Below are positions 9,343-18,612 of a DNA stretch of 64,000 bases, in pieces; the stretch's first letter is position 1, and each line of letters opens with the position of its first letter. Source of the stretch: Arthrobacter alpinus (GTDB taxonomy: Bacteria > Actinomycetota > Actinomycetes > Actinomycetales > Micrococcaceae); contig NZ_FNTV01000001.1 in NCBI RefSeq assembly GCF_900105965.1, positions 3,658,001 through 3,722,000 on the forward strand. The letters run 5' to 3'. Made by a program: the position numbers and the translations under genes. Under the pieces are notes generated by a model. It saw only the letters and a program-made list of their open reading frames with translations. It ran no database searches and was not told the origin of the DNA.

Positions 9343-10164
9343 CTACTTCCACCAGGAATCTAGGAGAGAAACCGGCACGGTGCGCTTGTGCCGGCTCCGC
9401 AGGTACCTGTTCTCAATTAAATCGGCGGCTGCCTCAGGGATGATTTTCCCTTCGAGGTAGTCGTCGATTTCGTTGTATGTAATGCCGAGCTCGTCTTCGT
9501 CAGTGCGGCCCGGCACTCCGTCCAAGAGGTCCGCAGTAGGGACCTTCTTCCATATCTGCTCGGGGGCGCCAAGTACTTGCAGCAAGGCGCGGTTTTGGCG
9601 CTTGTTCAGTGTGAACAGTGGCAGGATGTCTGCGCCGCCGTCGCCAAATTTTGTAAAGAAACCGGTAACGGACTCTGCTGCGTGGTCCGTGCCGATGACC
9701 AACAAGTTGTCATGGCCAGCCAGCGCATATTGGGCGATCATGCGGGAGCGGGCCTTGATGTTGCCCTTGTTGAAGTCGGAAACGTCGGTGGTTGCGGTCT
9801 TGGCAAATTCAGCCTCAAAGCCGTCAACGGCAGGGGCGATGTTGAATGTGCGTTCGGTTTTGGCATTGATGAATTTCAAGGCCGCTTGGGCGTCGTCTTC
9901 ATCGTGTTGGACGCCGTAGGGGAGGCGCACTGCGATGAAGTTCGCTTCGAGGCCTTCTTCCGCGAGTTCCTCAACGGCCAGTTGCGCCAGACGGCCGGCG
10001 AGTGAGGAATCCAGGCCGCCGCTGATGCCCAGCACGAAGCCCTTGGTGCCGGTGGCTTTGAGGTAGTCCTTCAAAAACGCCACGCGCCGGGCGATTTCCG
10101 CCGTCGGGTCGATCGTGGGTTGGACGCCAAGTTCTGCAATGATCTGTGCCTGTAGTTCGCGCAT
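9343..10164 (-). CDS. nadE: Ammonia-dependent NAD synthetase
   Basis: Makes NAD from deamido-NAD, ATP and ammonia, the last step of NAD synthesis. 273 aa from the chosen start, the length of the short, glutaminase-free NadE class (E. coli 275). The ATP pyrophosphatase P-loop SGGLDSS is at about 48-54; downstream motifs [11 protein letters not shown] and [24 protein letters not shown] are the conserved NaAD-binding and activation segments. An in-frame upstream start at 10212 adds 16 residues not seen in the family, so ATG 10164 is preferred. It converges with the betaine-binding gene, leaving only six bases between stops. Confidence 0.95.
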   Translation of the reverse strand: MRELQAQIIAELGVQPTIDPTAEIARRVAFLKDYLKATGTKGFVLGISGGLDSSLAGRLAQLAVEELAEEGLEANFIAVRLPYGVQHDEDDAQAALKFINAKTERTFNIAPAVDGFEAEFAKTATTDVSDFNKGNIKARSRMIAQYALAGHDNLLVIGTDHAAESVTGFFTKFGDGGADILPLFTLNKRQNRALLQVLGAPEQIWKKVPTADLLDGVPGRTDEDELGITYNEIDDYLEGKIIPEAAADLIENRYLRSRHKRTVPVSLLDSWWK

Positions 10165-10207
10165 GTGACTAGCGTATCTTGTGTGTATTTCGGTGGTGTT
10201 GCGTGCG

Positions 10208-10226
10208 CCCAATTACAATGAAAACC
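10208..10226 (+). promoter_or_regulatory. Candidate -10 element of pyrE; probable leaderless start
   Basis: TACAAT at 10214-10219 resembles a sigma-A -10 box. A transcript from it would begin about 7 bases later, essentially at ATG 10227, which would make pyrE leaderless. No strong -35 box is seen and there is no ribosome site before either ATG (10218 or 10227). Confidence 0.4.
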
Positions 10227-10793
10227 ATGACCTCAACACTTGCTGCTGACCGCGCCCGCCTACTCGAACTCGTCAAGGAGCTGGCCGTTGTTCACGGCAA
10301 GGTGATCCTGTCTTCCGGCAAGGAAGCCGATTACTACATCGATCTGCGCCGCATTACGCTCCACCACGAGGCTTCCCGCCTTGCCGGTCGCGTCATGCTG
10401 GCAATGCTGGACGACGCCGGAATTGAGTTTGAAACCGCTGGTGGACTGACCATGGGTGCCGACCCCGTCGGCACCGCACTCATGCACGCTGCTGGCGATG
10501 CCGGCCGCGCCATCGACGCTTTCGTAGTCCGCAAGGCGCAGAAGTCCTACGGCATGGGCCGCCAGGTAGAGGGCCCCAGCGTTGAAGGCCGCAACGTCGT
10601 AGTTCTGGAAGACACCTCCACTACGGGCGGCTCGGCACTAACCGCCGTCGAAGGTGTGCGCAAAGCAGGCGGCAACATCGTAGCCGTCGCTGTGATTGTT
10701 GACCGTGACACAGGCGCGAAAGAGCGCATCGAAGCCGAAGCTAACGTGCCGTACTTGTTCATCTTTGGCAAGGACGAGCTCGGCCTGGCCTAG
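10227..10793 (+). CDS. pyrE: Orotate phosphoribosyltransferase
   Basis: Joins orotate and PRPP to give OMP in pyrimidine synthesis. 188 aa from ATG 10227 (ATG 10218 would add three residues). The N-terminal block LSSGKEADYYIDLRR binds orotate/PRPP, and the PRPP loop is the type-I motif VVVLEDTSTTGGSAL (about 123-137), ending in a conserved GGN hinge. It stands alone between nadE and tdk rather than in a pyr operon. The lack of a ribosome site and a -10 box just before the start suggest leaderless translation, which is common in actinobacteria. Confidence 0.93.
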   Translation: MTSTLAADRARLLELVKELAVVHGKVILSSGKEADYYIDLRRITLHHEASRLAGRVMLAMLDDAGIEFETAGGLTMGADPVGTALMHAAGDAGRAIDAFVVRKAQKSYGMGRQVEGPSVEGRNVVVLEDTSTTGGSALTAVEGVRKAGGNIVAVAVIVDRDTGAKERIEAEANVPYLFIFGKDELGLA

Positions 10794-11095
10794 CCCCCGC
10801 GCCCTCCCGCTACTCCGATTGCGTCCGCGCCTCCGCCGCCTAGCAGTTTGTCTCACAGCAGACTGAACCGCGATCGCACATTTTGCTTGAAAAGATCCAC
10901 CTCGGACAAGCTTTACTTCCGTTACGGCGCCATGAACTCGGGCATGGCACACCTCCTTTTCGGTGATGATAACCACACATGGTTGATGCTCGTATGGCCA
11001 TATGGCGGACGCTGGTGCAAGGGTGGAAGTACCGATCCGTAACTTCTGCACTAGCAATAAATAACAACCTTGCTCCGGGCAAGGAGAGGACAGTT
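10794..11095 (+). pseudogene. Intergenic stretch containing a remnant copy of the tdk 5' end
   Basis: The 302 bases between pyrE and tdk hold no intact gene. At 10904-10941 there is a segment coding for KLYFRYGAMNSG, nearly the same as the start of thymidine kinase (KLYFRHGAMNSGKS). At DNA level it differs from tdk mostly at third codon positions (TAC/TAT, AAC/AAT, TCG/TCA), plus one His-to-Tyr change. Similarity stops right after the glycine, before the Walker A lysine. A short frame (10848-11042) contains it but is not a plausible kinase. It looks like a degraded partial duplicate, or the relic of an older homologous copy. Confidence 0.5.
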
Positions 11096-11728
11096 TTGTC
11101 GAAGCTTTATTTCCGTCACGGCGCCATGAATTCAGGAAAATCAACGGGCCTGTTGCAGGCGGCCTTCAACTATGAGGAACGCGGTCAGCGCGTCCTGCTC
11201 GCCAAGCCTGGCGTGGATACCAAGGGCGAAAATTCCATTGTTTCCCGCCTGGGTGTCAGCAGAGAAGTTGACTTCGTGATCCCGCCGGGCACCGACGCAC
11301 GGGCCCTCTTTGCCACGCAGGTTGCTGGCGATGATCCAGATGCGCTGCTCCAACACGTCGAGCTGGCGCCCGTGGCGTGCCTCTTGGTGGATGAAGCCCA
11401 GTTCCTTGACCCCGCACAGGTTGATGACCTTTTCCGGATCGCAGTCCTTGATGGGGTTCCGGTGCTGGCATACGGGCTCCGGACCGATTTCCGCACGCGC
11501 GCTTTCCCCGGCGCTGCCCGGCTTCTGGAAATTGCGCATTCGCTCGAAGAACTGAAAACCATCTGCCGCTGCGGTCGCAAAGCCATGTTCAATACCCGCC
11601 GAGTGGGCAACGACATCGTGTTCGACGGCGATCAGGTCGCCATTGAAGGTGCCGAGGTTTGGTACGAATCGCTGTGCGGCAATTGCTATCTGGAGGCATC
11701 CGGCGGAAAGCTGGGTTCCGGAGCCTAG
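11096..11728 (+). CDS. tdk: Thymidine kinase
   Basis: Phosphorylates thymidine in pyrimidine salvage (type II thymidine kinase, 210 aa). Walker A is GAMNSGKST at about 9-17; Walker B-like CLLVDEAQFLDPAQVDDL holds the catalytic Glu; the flexible lasso is YGLRTDFRTRAFPGAARLL; and the structural zinc is bound by ICRCGRK and LCGNCYLEA. The start is TTG 11096: AAGGAGAGGA ends five bases upstream and translation then begins exactly where the family begins. A longer GTG-started frame from 10979 adds 39 unrelated residues and is rejected. A partial duplicate of this 5' end lies about 190 bases upstream. Confidence 0.93.
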   Translation: MSKLYFRHGAMNSGKSTGLLQAAFNYEERGQRVLLAKPGVDTKGENSIVSRLGVSREVDFVIPPGTDARALFATQVAGDDPDALLQHVELAPVACLLVDEAQFLDPAQVDDLFRIAVLDGVPVLAYGLRTDFRTRAFPGAARLLEIAHSLEELKTICRCGRKAMFNTRRVGNDIVFDGDQVAIEGAEVWYESLCGNCYLEASGGKLGSGA

Positions 11729-11737
11729 GACCAGCCG

Positions 11738-12265
11738 CTACTGGGCTGGTTCGAGGATTCGTTGGAAGAGGATGTGGTCCTGCCACCGGCCGGCAATATT
11801 TAGATACTCGGGCGCCAGCCCGTAGCGGATGAAACCGTTCTTCTCGAGTACTTTTTGCGAGCGAACGTTGTCCAGGAGAGTTTCGGCCTGGATCCGGTGC
11901 AGACCAAGCTGCTGTCCGGCGTACTCGATTGCTTCCGCTACAGCCGCGCTGGCGAGCCCTGCGCCATTCTCTGTTTCGGACACCCAATAGCCAAGTACGG
12001 CCGATTGAAATGCGCCATGAACAATCCCGCTTATGTTCAGCCGCCCGGCAAGATCGCCGTCGGAGTTCAGGATGGCCAGCGGCACCATGGTCCCGCCTTC
12101 ATAGGCGTCCAGGGCAGCGCGGACCAATTCGCCTTGCTTGGCAACCGTGAAGAATTCATCCCCGCGCACGGGATCCCAAGGACGAAGAAACTCGCGGTTG
12201 CTGGCGAACAGCGCCGTCAGCTCCTGAACATCGGAGCATTCCAGCAATCTTGTAACGGCACTCAT
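11738..12265 (-). CDS. GNAT acetyltransferase, RimJ/RimL-like
   Basis: Acetyl-CoA-dependent N-acetyltransferase (175 aa) of the type that modifies protein N-termini or small amines. Fold elements in order: an N-terminal strand and helix (RLLECSDVQELTALFASN), a WDPVR block typical of the RimJ group, the strand LAGRLNISGI, the beta-bulge LGYWVSETENGAGLASAAVAEAI containing a loose pyrophosphate-binding loop, then LHRIQAETLLDNVRSQKVLEKNGF, which is highly characteristic of the ribosomal-protein acetyltransferase group. Start at ATG 12265 rather than 12307, because residues before MSAVTRLLE are not family-like. It converges with tdk. The substrate is unknown. Confidence 0.85.
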   Translation of the reverse strand: MSAVTRLLECSDVQELTALFASNREFLRPWDPVRGDEFFTVAKQGELVRAALDAYEGGTMVPLAILNSDGDLAGRLNISGIVHGAFQSAVLGYWVSETENGAGLASAAVAEAIEYAGQQLGLHRIQAETLLDNVRSQKVLEKNGFIRYGLAPEYLNIAGRWQDHILFQRILEPAQ

Positions 12266-12322
12266 GACGCATTTCCCGTTCCCGGTGTCAGCCATGACGG
12301 CCGCCACCGCGGTTCACCTTAT

Positions 12323-13117
12323 TTAGAGGTGGTTGAGTAGATCGGCCACGGAATTCATCGCCTGATCAGGGCGGAACGGGTAGGCGTCAATGTCCTCCGG
12401 CTGGGTGATGCCGGTGAACACCAATACGGTGTGCAATCCGGCCTCCATGCCAGCGATGATGTCTGTGTCCATCCGGTCGCCGATCATCGCGGTTGTTTCC
12501 GAGTGTGCCTGGATCCGGTTCATGGCTGATCGGAACATCATCGGGTTGGGCTTGCCCACAATGTAGGGTTCCCGGCCGGTGGCCTTGGTAATCAACGCGG
12601 CAATGGCTCCTGTGGCGGGCAGTGGCCCTTCCATGGACGGGCCAGTGGCGTCCGGGTTCGTGGCGATGAACCGGGCGCCGTCACCGATGAGGCGGATGGC
12701 CTTCGTGATTGCCTCGAAAGAATAACTACGGGTCTCGCCCAGCACCACGTAATCGGGCTTCTGGTCGGTGAGGATGAAGCCTGCGTTGTGCAGCGCCGTC
12801 GTCAATCCAGCCTCGCCAATAACGTAGGCGCGACCGTGCGGCATCTGAGACTTCAGGAACTGGGCGGTGGCTAGGGCCGAGGTCCACAGGTTTTCCTCGG
12901 GGATCTCCAGGCCGGAAGCTTTGAGCCGGGCAGCGAGGTCGCGCGGGGTGTAGATGGAGTTGTTGGTCAGCACCAAGAATCGCTTGGACGTGTCCACCCA
13001 ACGCTGGATCAGGTCTGCAGCGCCGGGGACGGCCTTGTTTTCGTGGACCAGAACGCCGTCCATATCGGTGAGCCAACATTCGATGTCTACGGGCTGGCGT
13101 GATTGCGCGTTGCTCAT
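12323..13117 (-). CDS. HAD-superfamily hydrolase, NagD type
   Basis: Cap-type C2a HAD phosphatase (264 aa). Motif I is LTDMDGVLV (nucleophile Asp18, second Asp20), followed by HENKAVPGAADLIQRW as in NagD/pNPPase proteins. Motif II is VLTNNS, motif III the conserved Lys in VGKPNPMMF, and motif IV MIGDRMDTDIIAGMEAGLHTVLVFTG. Substrates of this family include nucleotides and phosphoglycolate-like small phosphates; none is fixed by sequence. AGGAGGA (reverse strand, 13120-13126) sits just before ATG 13117, which decides this start over the longer frame from 13177. Confidence 0.92.
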   Translation of the reverse strand: MSNAQSRQPVDIECWLTDMDGVLVHENKAVPGAADLIQRWVDTSKRFLVLTNNSIYTPRDLAARLKASGLEIPEENLWTSALATAQFLKSQMPHGRAYVIGEAGLTTALHNAGFILTDQKPDYVVLGETRSYSFEAITKAIRLIGDGARFIATNPDATGPSMEGPLPATGAIAALITKATGREPYIVGKPNPMMFRSAMNRIQAHSETTAMIGDRMDTDIIAGMEAGLHTVLVFTGITQPEDIDAYPFRPDQAMNSVADLLNHL

Positions 13118-13214
13118 GATTCCTCCTGATAGGACAAAGGTGTTCAACCCCAGTCTGTCAGATGAGCCCGTGGGCACGGGAATGGCGCGGAGATGGAACG
13201 GCTAAAGTTAACCG

Positions 13215-13904
13215 GTGAGCAATCCCAACAACACTTTCCCCGCGCCGGACGCTGGCGCGCCCGCGGAGACGCCCGAATACCCCGAGCTGCACCATGAAGT
13301 AGGCGTTGGTCCGTGGGAAGGCGAATTGCCTGCGGGCGAGCATTGGGACCCGGAACTGCTGGCCAACGGGGACCGGCGCAACGTGCTCGATGAATACCGT
13401 TACTGGAGCATGGACGCCATCGTGGCCGAGTTGGACACCCGCCGCCACGACTTCCACGTCGCCATTGAAAACTGGCAACATGACATGAACATCGGCACCG
13501 TAGTGCGCACGGCCAATGCCTTCCTGGCCAAGGAAGTGCACATCATCGGACGACGGCGTTGGAACAAGCGCGGTGCCATGGTCACCGACCGCTACCAGCA
13601 CGTCCGCCACCACCCCACAGTCGAGGACTTTGTTACTTGGGCGCGGGGTGAAGGCCTGGCGATCATCGGGATCGACATCTTCCCGGATTCTGAACAACTG
13701 GAAACGTACGAGCTGCCGCGCAACTGCGTTTTCGTCTTCGGCCAGGAAGGCCCCGGCCTGAGCGATGAGGTGCATGCCGCGGCACAGACCACGCTGTCCA
13801 TTGAACAGTTTGGTTCCACCCGATCCATCAATGCAGCCTCTGCAGCCGGCATCGCCATGCACGCGTGGATTCGCCGACACGTCTTCAACCAGAGCGTCAG
13901 CTAG
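13215..13904 (+). CDS. SpoU/TrmH-family RNA 2'-O-methyltransferase
   Basis: SAM-dependent ribose methylase of the SPOUT class, acting on tRNA or rRNA (229 aa, GTG start). The three SPOUT motifs are clear: motif 1 NIGTVVRTANAF (about 94-105), motif 2 VFVFGQEGPGLS, motif 3 LSIEQFGSTRSINAASAAGIAMH, which forms the trefoil knot. About 65 residues precede the catalytic domain (acidic and Pro-rich), longer than in TrmL, so the target may differ. It is divergent from the HAD phosphatase gene. A GC-rich palindrome without U-run (13919-13945) follows the stop. Confidence 0.9.
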   Translation: MSNPNNTFPAPDAGAPAETPEYPELHHEVGVGPWEGELPAGEHWDPELLANGDRRNVLDEYRYWSMDAIVAELDTRRHDFHVAIENWQHDMNIGTVVRTANAFLAKEVHIIGRRRWNKRGAMVTDRYQHVRHHPTVEDFVTWARGEGLAIIGIDIFPDSEQLETYELPRNCVFVFGQEGPGLSDEVHAAAQTTLSIEQFGSTRSINAASAAGIAMHAWIRRHVFNQSVS

Positions 13905-14040
13905 TCAGGCGCCCCTCTTTCGCGCATGTCCGGACGTGCGCGGAAAGCGGGAACGTACGCGGCGACCGGCGTCGGGCTTGAAAAAATGTCCACAGACTGA
14001 ACCCTGGCTTCATCTTGTTCGCCACTTTGGGCGCACTCGC

Positions 14041-14090
14041 TAAGATGGAGCTAGCCATGCGGGGCTGACTTGTCGTCAGCCCCTTTGTAC
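14041..14090 (+). promoter_or_regulatory. fba promoter -10 and leader hairpin
   Basis: TAAGAT at 14041-14046 is a good -10 box with a weak TTCGCC 17 bases upstream. The transcript would then begin with a perfect 9-bp hairpin (14061-14069 with 14075-14083, loop of five) followed by TTTGT, before the ribosome site at about 14101-14106. The hairpin looks like a small attenuator or an RNA-stabilising 5' cap structure. Confidence 0.45.
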
Positions 14091-14113
14091 CGTTCAGCCC
14101 AGAGGAGCTTTTC

Positions 14114-15136
<1,023 letters not shown>

Positions 15137-15562
15137 ATGTCTGACGATTTCCGTAAGAACCTCCTCGGCCCGGAGCCAACGCTGCTCCCGGCCGAGGTGG
15201 ATGTTCAGGCACGGTTGGACGCTGGGGATGAGGCAGTGGATTTGGCTGCCGCCAACCCCACGTCCTCGCTCTTGTGGGCGATCCTGGCAGACGAGGCGTA
15301 TGCCGAAGGCCGGACCATTGAGTCCTACGCCTACGCGCGCACCGGCTACCACCGCGGCCTGGACGCACTGCGTCGCAACGGCTGGCGCGGAACCGGCCCT
15401 GTTCCGTTCGAGCATGAGGGCAACCGCGGATTCCTGCGTGCGCTGTACGCGTTGGGCCGTGCTGCAGGTGCTATCGGCGAGTCCGATGAAGCTGCCCGCA
15501 TTGCCACGTTCCTGAACGACTCCGACCCGTTGGCAACTGCCGCGATCGAAGCCGCTCTGTAG
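15137..15562 (+). CDS. DUF3151 family protein
   Basis: A 141-residue soluble protein of the actinobacterial DUF3151 family. Its start follows the fba stop codon with no gap, which is the usual genomic position of this family in Micrococcales. It is helical and repeat-like (LLWAILADEAYAEGRTIESYAYARTGYHRGLDALRRNGWRG, then FLRALYALGRAAGAIGESDEAARIATFLNDSDP), resembling a pair of tetratricopeptide-type hairpins. The invariant block GYHRGLDALRRNGWRGTGPVPFEH is intact. No biochemical function is established; tight coupling to aldolase suggests an accessory role in central carbon metabolism (inference). Confidence 0.85.
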   Translation: MSDDFRKNLLGPEPTLLPAEVDVQARLDAGDEAVDLAAANPTSSLLWAILADEAYAEGRTIESYAYARTGYHRGLDALRRNGWRGTGPVPFEHEGNRGFLRALYALGRAAGAIGESDEAARIATFLNDSDPLATAAIEAAL

Positions 15563-15571
15563 CTTGCTGCA

Positions 15572-15641
15572 AGAAATGCCGCCGCTCCCGCTTTATGCCA
15601 CCGATATACCGGTGGCATTTTGCGGGAGCGGCGGCATTTCT
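15572..15641. terminator. Long nested palindrome after DUF3151 gene
   Basis: Two perfect 20-base arms (15572-15591 and 15622-15641) enclose a second 8-bp stem (15596-15603 with 15610-15617, six-base loop). A small internal loop of 4 and 4 bases separates the stems. It can fold equally on both strands. It has no clean U-run, so terminator activity is inferred from position and stability. Confidence 0.6.
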
Positions 15642-15690
15642 GCTTGGGTGGACCTCGACGCGGGGGGAACCCACCCTGCATGATGTGGGT

Positions 15691-16029
15691 ATGGAGAAAC
15701 TAGTCTCATCGCCGGCCGCCGTTGCAGCGTTCGGCGCCCTTGCTGCGGACACCGCCGATGCGGGCGTCACTGTCGGAAAAATGTTCGGCGCCACCTCATT
15801 GATGGTTGGCACCAAGGCCGTTGGCTGCCTGCATGGCGACGGGGTGGCATTCAAGTTGGGCCGTGACAGCACCGGTCACGCGGCCGCGCTTGCGCTCCCT
15901 GGCGCGGCACTGTTTGATCCCTCGGGGATGGGCAGGCCGTTCAAGGATTGGGTTCTTGTACCCCTTGCCTCAGCAGACCAATGGGTGGTGTTGGTGGAGG
16001 CTGCACTGGCGGCCCGACCTTCCCCTTGA
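15691..16029 (+). CDS. TfoX N-terminal-like protein
   Basis: A 112-residue protein resembling the TfoX N-terminal domain family (YjhX/TfoX-like). The diagnostic core is present: VTVGKMFGATSLMVGTKAVGCLHGDGVAFKLG. Then a helix containing a conserved Pro (FDPSGMGRPFKDWVLVPLA) and a C-terminal helix. ATG 15691 is preferred; the open frame extends upstream into the preceding palindrome, and those residues are not conserved. Stand-alone TfoX-N proteins are common in actinobacteria and have no known role. It is followed by a palindrome of the GACCCGTCA family. Confidence 0.75.
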   Translation: MEKLVSSPAAVAAFGALAADTADAGVTVGKMFGATSLMVGTKAVGCLHGDGVAFKLGRDSTGHAAALALPGAALFDPSGMGRPFKDWVLVPLASADQWVVLVEAALAARPSP

Positions 16030-16081
16030 CCCGTCACATAATGCCGTTTAGGAAAATCTAAGCGTCATTATGTGACGGGTC
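16028..16081. repeat. GACCCGTCA-family nested palindrome, copy 1
   Basis: Perfect 16-base arms (16028-16043 and 16066-16081) starting GACCCGTCACATAATG surround an inner stem CGTTTAG/CTAAGCG with one G-T pair. The arms and the order of inner stems match the element at 22124-22182. It overlaps the stop of the TfoX-like gene. It may serve as a bidirectional terminator. Confidence 0.65.
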
Positions 16082-16138
16082 GACATGTGGGCTTCGTCCA
16101 TGTGGTGGTGTTAATGTGCACCGTGCCGGGCATTCCGG

Positions 16139-16224
16139 TAAACTCAGGACGTAAGACCCCCTTGATCGTTTGCCAGCCCACAGCAATTGCTGGGAAGGCC
16201 AATGGTACCCAAGGGGTATTTTCG
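16139..16224 (+). promoter_or_regulatory. purA leader: -10 box and terminator-like hairpin
   Basis: TAAACT at 16139-16144 can act as a -10 box. The following leader can fold into a hairpin closed by ACCCCCTTG (16156-16164) and CAAGGGGT (16210-16217), which is followed by ATTTT. Inside lies a perfect 12-base palindrome CAGCAATTGCTG. The arrangement resembles an attenuator ahead of purA; no ligand class is recognised. Confidence 0.35.
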
Positions 16225-16302
16225 TGTCCGGACACCGCACGGCGGAACAACCGCCGGCCTCTGCAGCGTCCGGCTCAACTTATGAGCAAGGGGGAGGGTC
16301 CC

Positions 16303-17592
16303 ATGCCAGCAATCGTAATCGTCGGCGCCCAGTGGGGTGACGAAGGTAAAGGCAAGGCCACAGATCTTCTAGGTGGTTTGGTCGACTATGTAGTGAAGCC
16401 CAACGGTGGAAACAATGCCGGGCACACCGTGGTTGTAGGCGGTGAGAAGTATGAGCTCAAGCTCCTTCCCGCCGGTATTCTGAGCCCCAATGCAACACCC
16501 ATTATTGGCAATGGCTGCGTTGTGAACCTTGAGGCGTTGTTTGAGGAGATCGAGGGCCTGGAGGCCCGCGGCGCGGACACGTCCAAGCTGCGCATTTCCG
16601 CCAACGCCCACCTGGTGGCCCCGTACCACCAGGTGTTGGACAAGGTCACCGAGCGTTTCCTTGGCAAGCGCGCCATCGGCACCACCGGCCGCGGAATCGG
16701 CCCGGCGTACATGGACAAGGTGGCCCGGCTGGGCATCCGCGTTCAGGACCTCTTTGACGAGTCCATCCTGCGCCAGAAGGTGGAAGGATCGCTCAAGCAG
16801 AAGAACCAGCTGCTCGTGAAGGTGTACAACCGCCGCAACGTTGAGGTTGAGGAGATCGTGGAGTACTTCCTCGGTTTCGCTGAGCGTGTCCGGCCCATGG
16901 TCATTGACGCAACCTTTGTGTTGAATGAAGCTTTGGATCGCGGCGAAGTCGTGCTCATGGAAGGCGGTCAGGCTACGTTCCTGGACGTTGACCACGGCAC
17001 CTACCCGTTCGTGACCTCCTCCAACCCGACAGCCGGTGGCGCCTCGGTTGGTTCAGGCATTGGTCCCACACGGATCAACCGCGCGGTGGGCATCATCAAG
17101 GCCTACACCACGCGTGTTGGCGCCGGACCGTTCCCCACGGAGCTGTTCGACGACATGGGCTTGTACCTGCAGAAGACCGGCGGTGAGTTTGGTGTGAACA
17201 CCGGCCGCCCGCGTCGTTGCGGTTGGTACGACGCCGTTTTGGCCCGCCACGCCTCCCGCGTCAACGGCTTCACGGACTACTTCGTCACCAAGCTTGACGT
17301 GCTCACGGGCATCGAACAGATCCCTGTGTGCGTGGCCTATGACGTCGACGGTGTTCGCTTCGATGAGATGCCGATGACTCAGACCGACTTCCACCATGCG
17401 AAGCCGATTTTCGAGTACTTCCCCGGCTGGACCGAGGACATCACCGGTGCTCGCACCTTGGATGACCTGCCGGAAAACGCACGCAACTACGTGCTGGCCC
17501 TTGAAGGCATGTCCGGAACCCGGCTCTCCGCCATTGGTGTTGGCCCGGCCCGTGACCAGACGATCGTGCGCTACGACCTCATCAACGACTGA
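16303..17592 (+). CDS. purA: Adenylosuccinate synthetase
   Basis: Joins IMP and aspartate using GTP in the first step towards AMP. 429 aa, the normal length. The P-loop [11 protein letters not shown] (8-18) includes catalytic Asp13, and NNAGHTVV includes catalytic His41. Further motifs: [21 protein letters not shown] (IMP binding), [47 protein letters not shown] and [10 protein letters not shown]. The start ATG 16303 has a strong purine-rich site GGGGGAGGG seven bases upstream; the longer frame from 16072 is not family-like. It ends at a strong intrinsic terminator. Confidence 0.97.
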   Translation: MPAIVIVGAQWGDEGKGKATDLLGGLVDYVVKPNGGNNAGHTVVVGGEKYELKLLPAGILSPNATPIIGNGCVVNLEALFEEIEGLEARGADTSKLRISANAHLVAPYHQVLDKVTERFLGKRAIGTTGRGIGPAYMDKVARLGIRVQDLFDESILRQKVEGSLKQKNQLLVKVYNRRNVEVEEIVEYFLGFAERVRPMVIDATFVLNEALDRGEVVLMEGGQATFLDVDHGTYPFVTSSNPTAGGASVGSGIGPTRINRAVGIIKAYTTRVGAGPFPTELFDDMGLYLQKTGGEFGVNTGRPRRCGWYDAVLARHASRVNGFTDYFVTKLDVLTGIEQIPVCVAYDVDGVRFDEMPMTQTDFHHAKPIFEYFPGWTEDITGARTLDDLPENARNYVLALEGMSGTRLSAIGVGPARDQTIVRYDLIND

Positions 17593-17607
17593 TAGCCACG
17601 CCCTCTT

Positions 17608-17662
17608 AGGCGAGGACGACGCCGGAACACCAAGTTCCGGCGTCGTCCTCGCCTTTTTCTTT
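17608..17662 (+). terminator. Strong intrinsic terminator after purA
   Basis: Perfect 21-base arms (17608-17628 with 17634-17654), a five-base loop and a run of T residues. This is the clearest rho-independent terminator of the window. Confidence 0.9.
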
Positions 17663-17748
17663 GGGCGTCTTGGGAGCCGGTAGGTGCGCCAGCCGAATCA
17701 CGGGCTAGGCTGTTTTTACGCATTAGCCCGACGGAAGGACCCATAGCC

Positions 17749-18555
17749 ATGAAAGTCAGTGTTGGACAGTTCAATCCGGGCGGGGACGTTACTGCGAACC
17801 TGGCCACGATGCGCAGGCTTTCCGCGGAGGCGGCACAGGAAGGCAGCAAGCTAATCCTGTTCCCGGAAGAGGCAATGTTCTCCGTGGGCCAGGTGGAGGG
17901 TGATTTTTCCGCCGCGGTTGACGCCCAGTGGACAACATTTGTGCAGGGACTCTCTCTCGTGGCTGCCGATGCCGGGATCGCCGTGATAGCCGGTGGCTAC
18001 GAATCCAGCGGAGAACCCCGCCCCTACAACACCTTGGTGGCGGTGGGCGACGACGGTGAAATTTTGGGCACCTACCGCAAATTGCACCTCTACGACGCCT
18101 TCTCATATCAAGAATCCACCCGCATCAAGCCCGGCGACAAAGGCGTCACCGTGGTGGACATTGGCGGTTTCAAGGTGGGAATCATGACGTGCTACGACAT
18201 CCGCTTCCCGGAACTGGCGCGTGCGCTGGCGATCTCGGGTGCGGAGTTGATCTGTGTTTCGGCCGCATGGTTCAAGGGCGAGCACAAGATTGAGCATTGG
18301 GAGACCCTGCTCAAGGCCCGTGCCATTGAGAACACGTGCTGGGTGGCAGCCGCGGGTACCTCCAGCAGTCACTGCATTGGCCACTCCGCCATTCTGGACC
18401 CCATGGGCATTCCCATCGACTTCCTCAATGAGGAGGCCGAAGGCATCGCCACAGCGGATGTCACGCACCGCCGCGTCGAGGAGGTTCGGGAGTTCCTGCC
18501 CGTTCTGAGCAACCGCCGTTTTGACAGCAATACCGTGGTGACCCCGGCCGGCTAG
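17749..18555 (+). CDS. Carbon-nitrogen hydrolase (nitrilase superfamily amidase)
   Basis: Amide hydrolase of the nitrilase superfamily (268 aa). The Glu-Lys-Cys triad is intact: LFPEEAMF (Glu40), GTYRKLHLYD (Lys111), VGIMTCYDIRFPELAR (Cys148). The last motif, CYDIRFPE, is typical of the NIT1/deaminated-glutathione amidase and omega-amidase branches. A second conserved block is AAAGTSSSHCIGHSAILDPMG. It is preceded by GGAAGGA before ATG 17749. The physiological substrate is probably a small deaminated amide (family-based inference). The gene is not in an obvious operon. Confidence 0.9.
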   Translation: MKVSVGQFNPGGDVTANLATMRRLSAEAAQEGSKLILFPEEAMFSVGQVEGDFSAAVDAQWTTFVQGLSLVAADAGIAVIAGGYESSGEPRPYNTLVAVGDDGEILGTYRKLHLYDAFSYQESTRIKPGDKGVTVVDIGGFKVGIMTCYDIRFPELARALAISGAELICVSAAWFKGEHKIEHWETLLKARAIENTCWVAAAGTSSSHCIGHSAILDPMGIPIDFLNEEAEGIATADVTHRRVEEVREFLPVLSNRRFDSNTVVTPAG

Positions 18556-18612
18556 AAAGTCCTCGTTGACGTGGAATCAGCCGGTGGTTAGTGTCAGGAT
18601 CAGGAGGAAATC

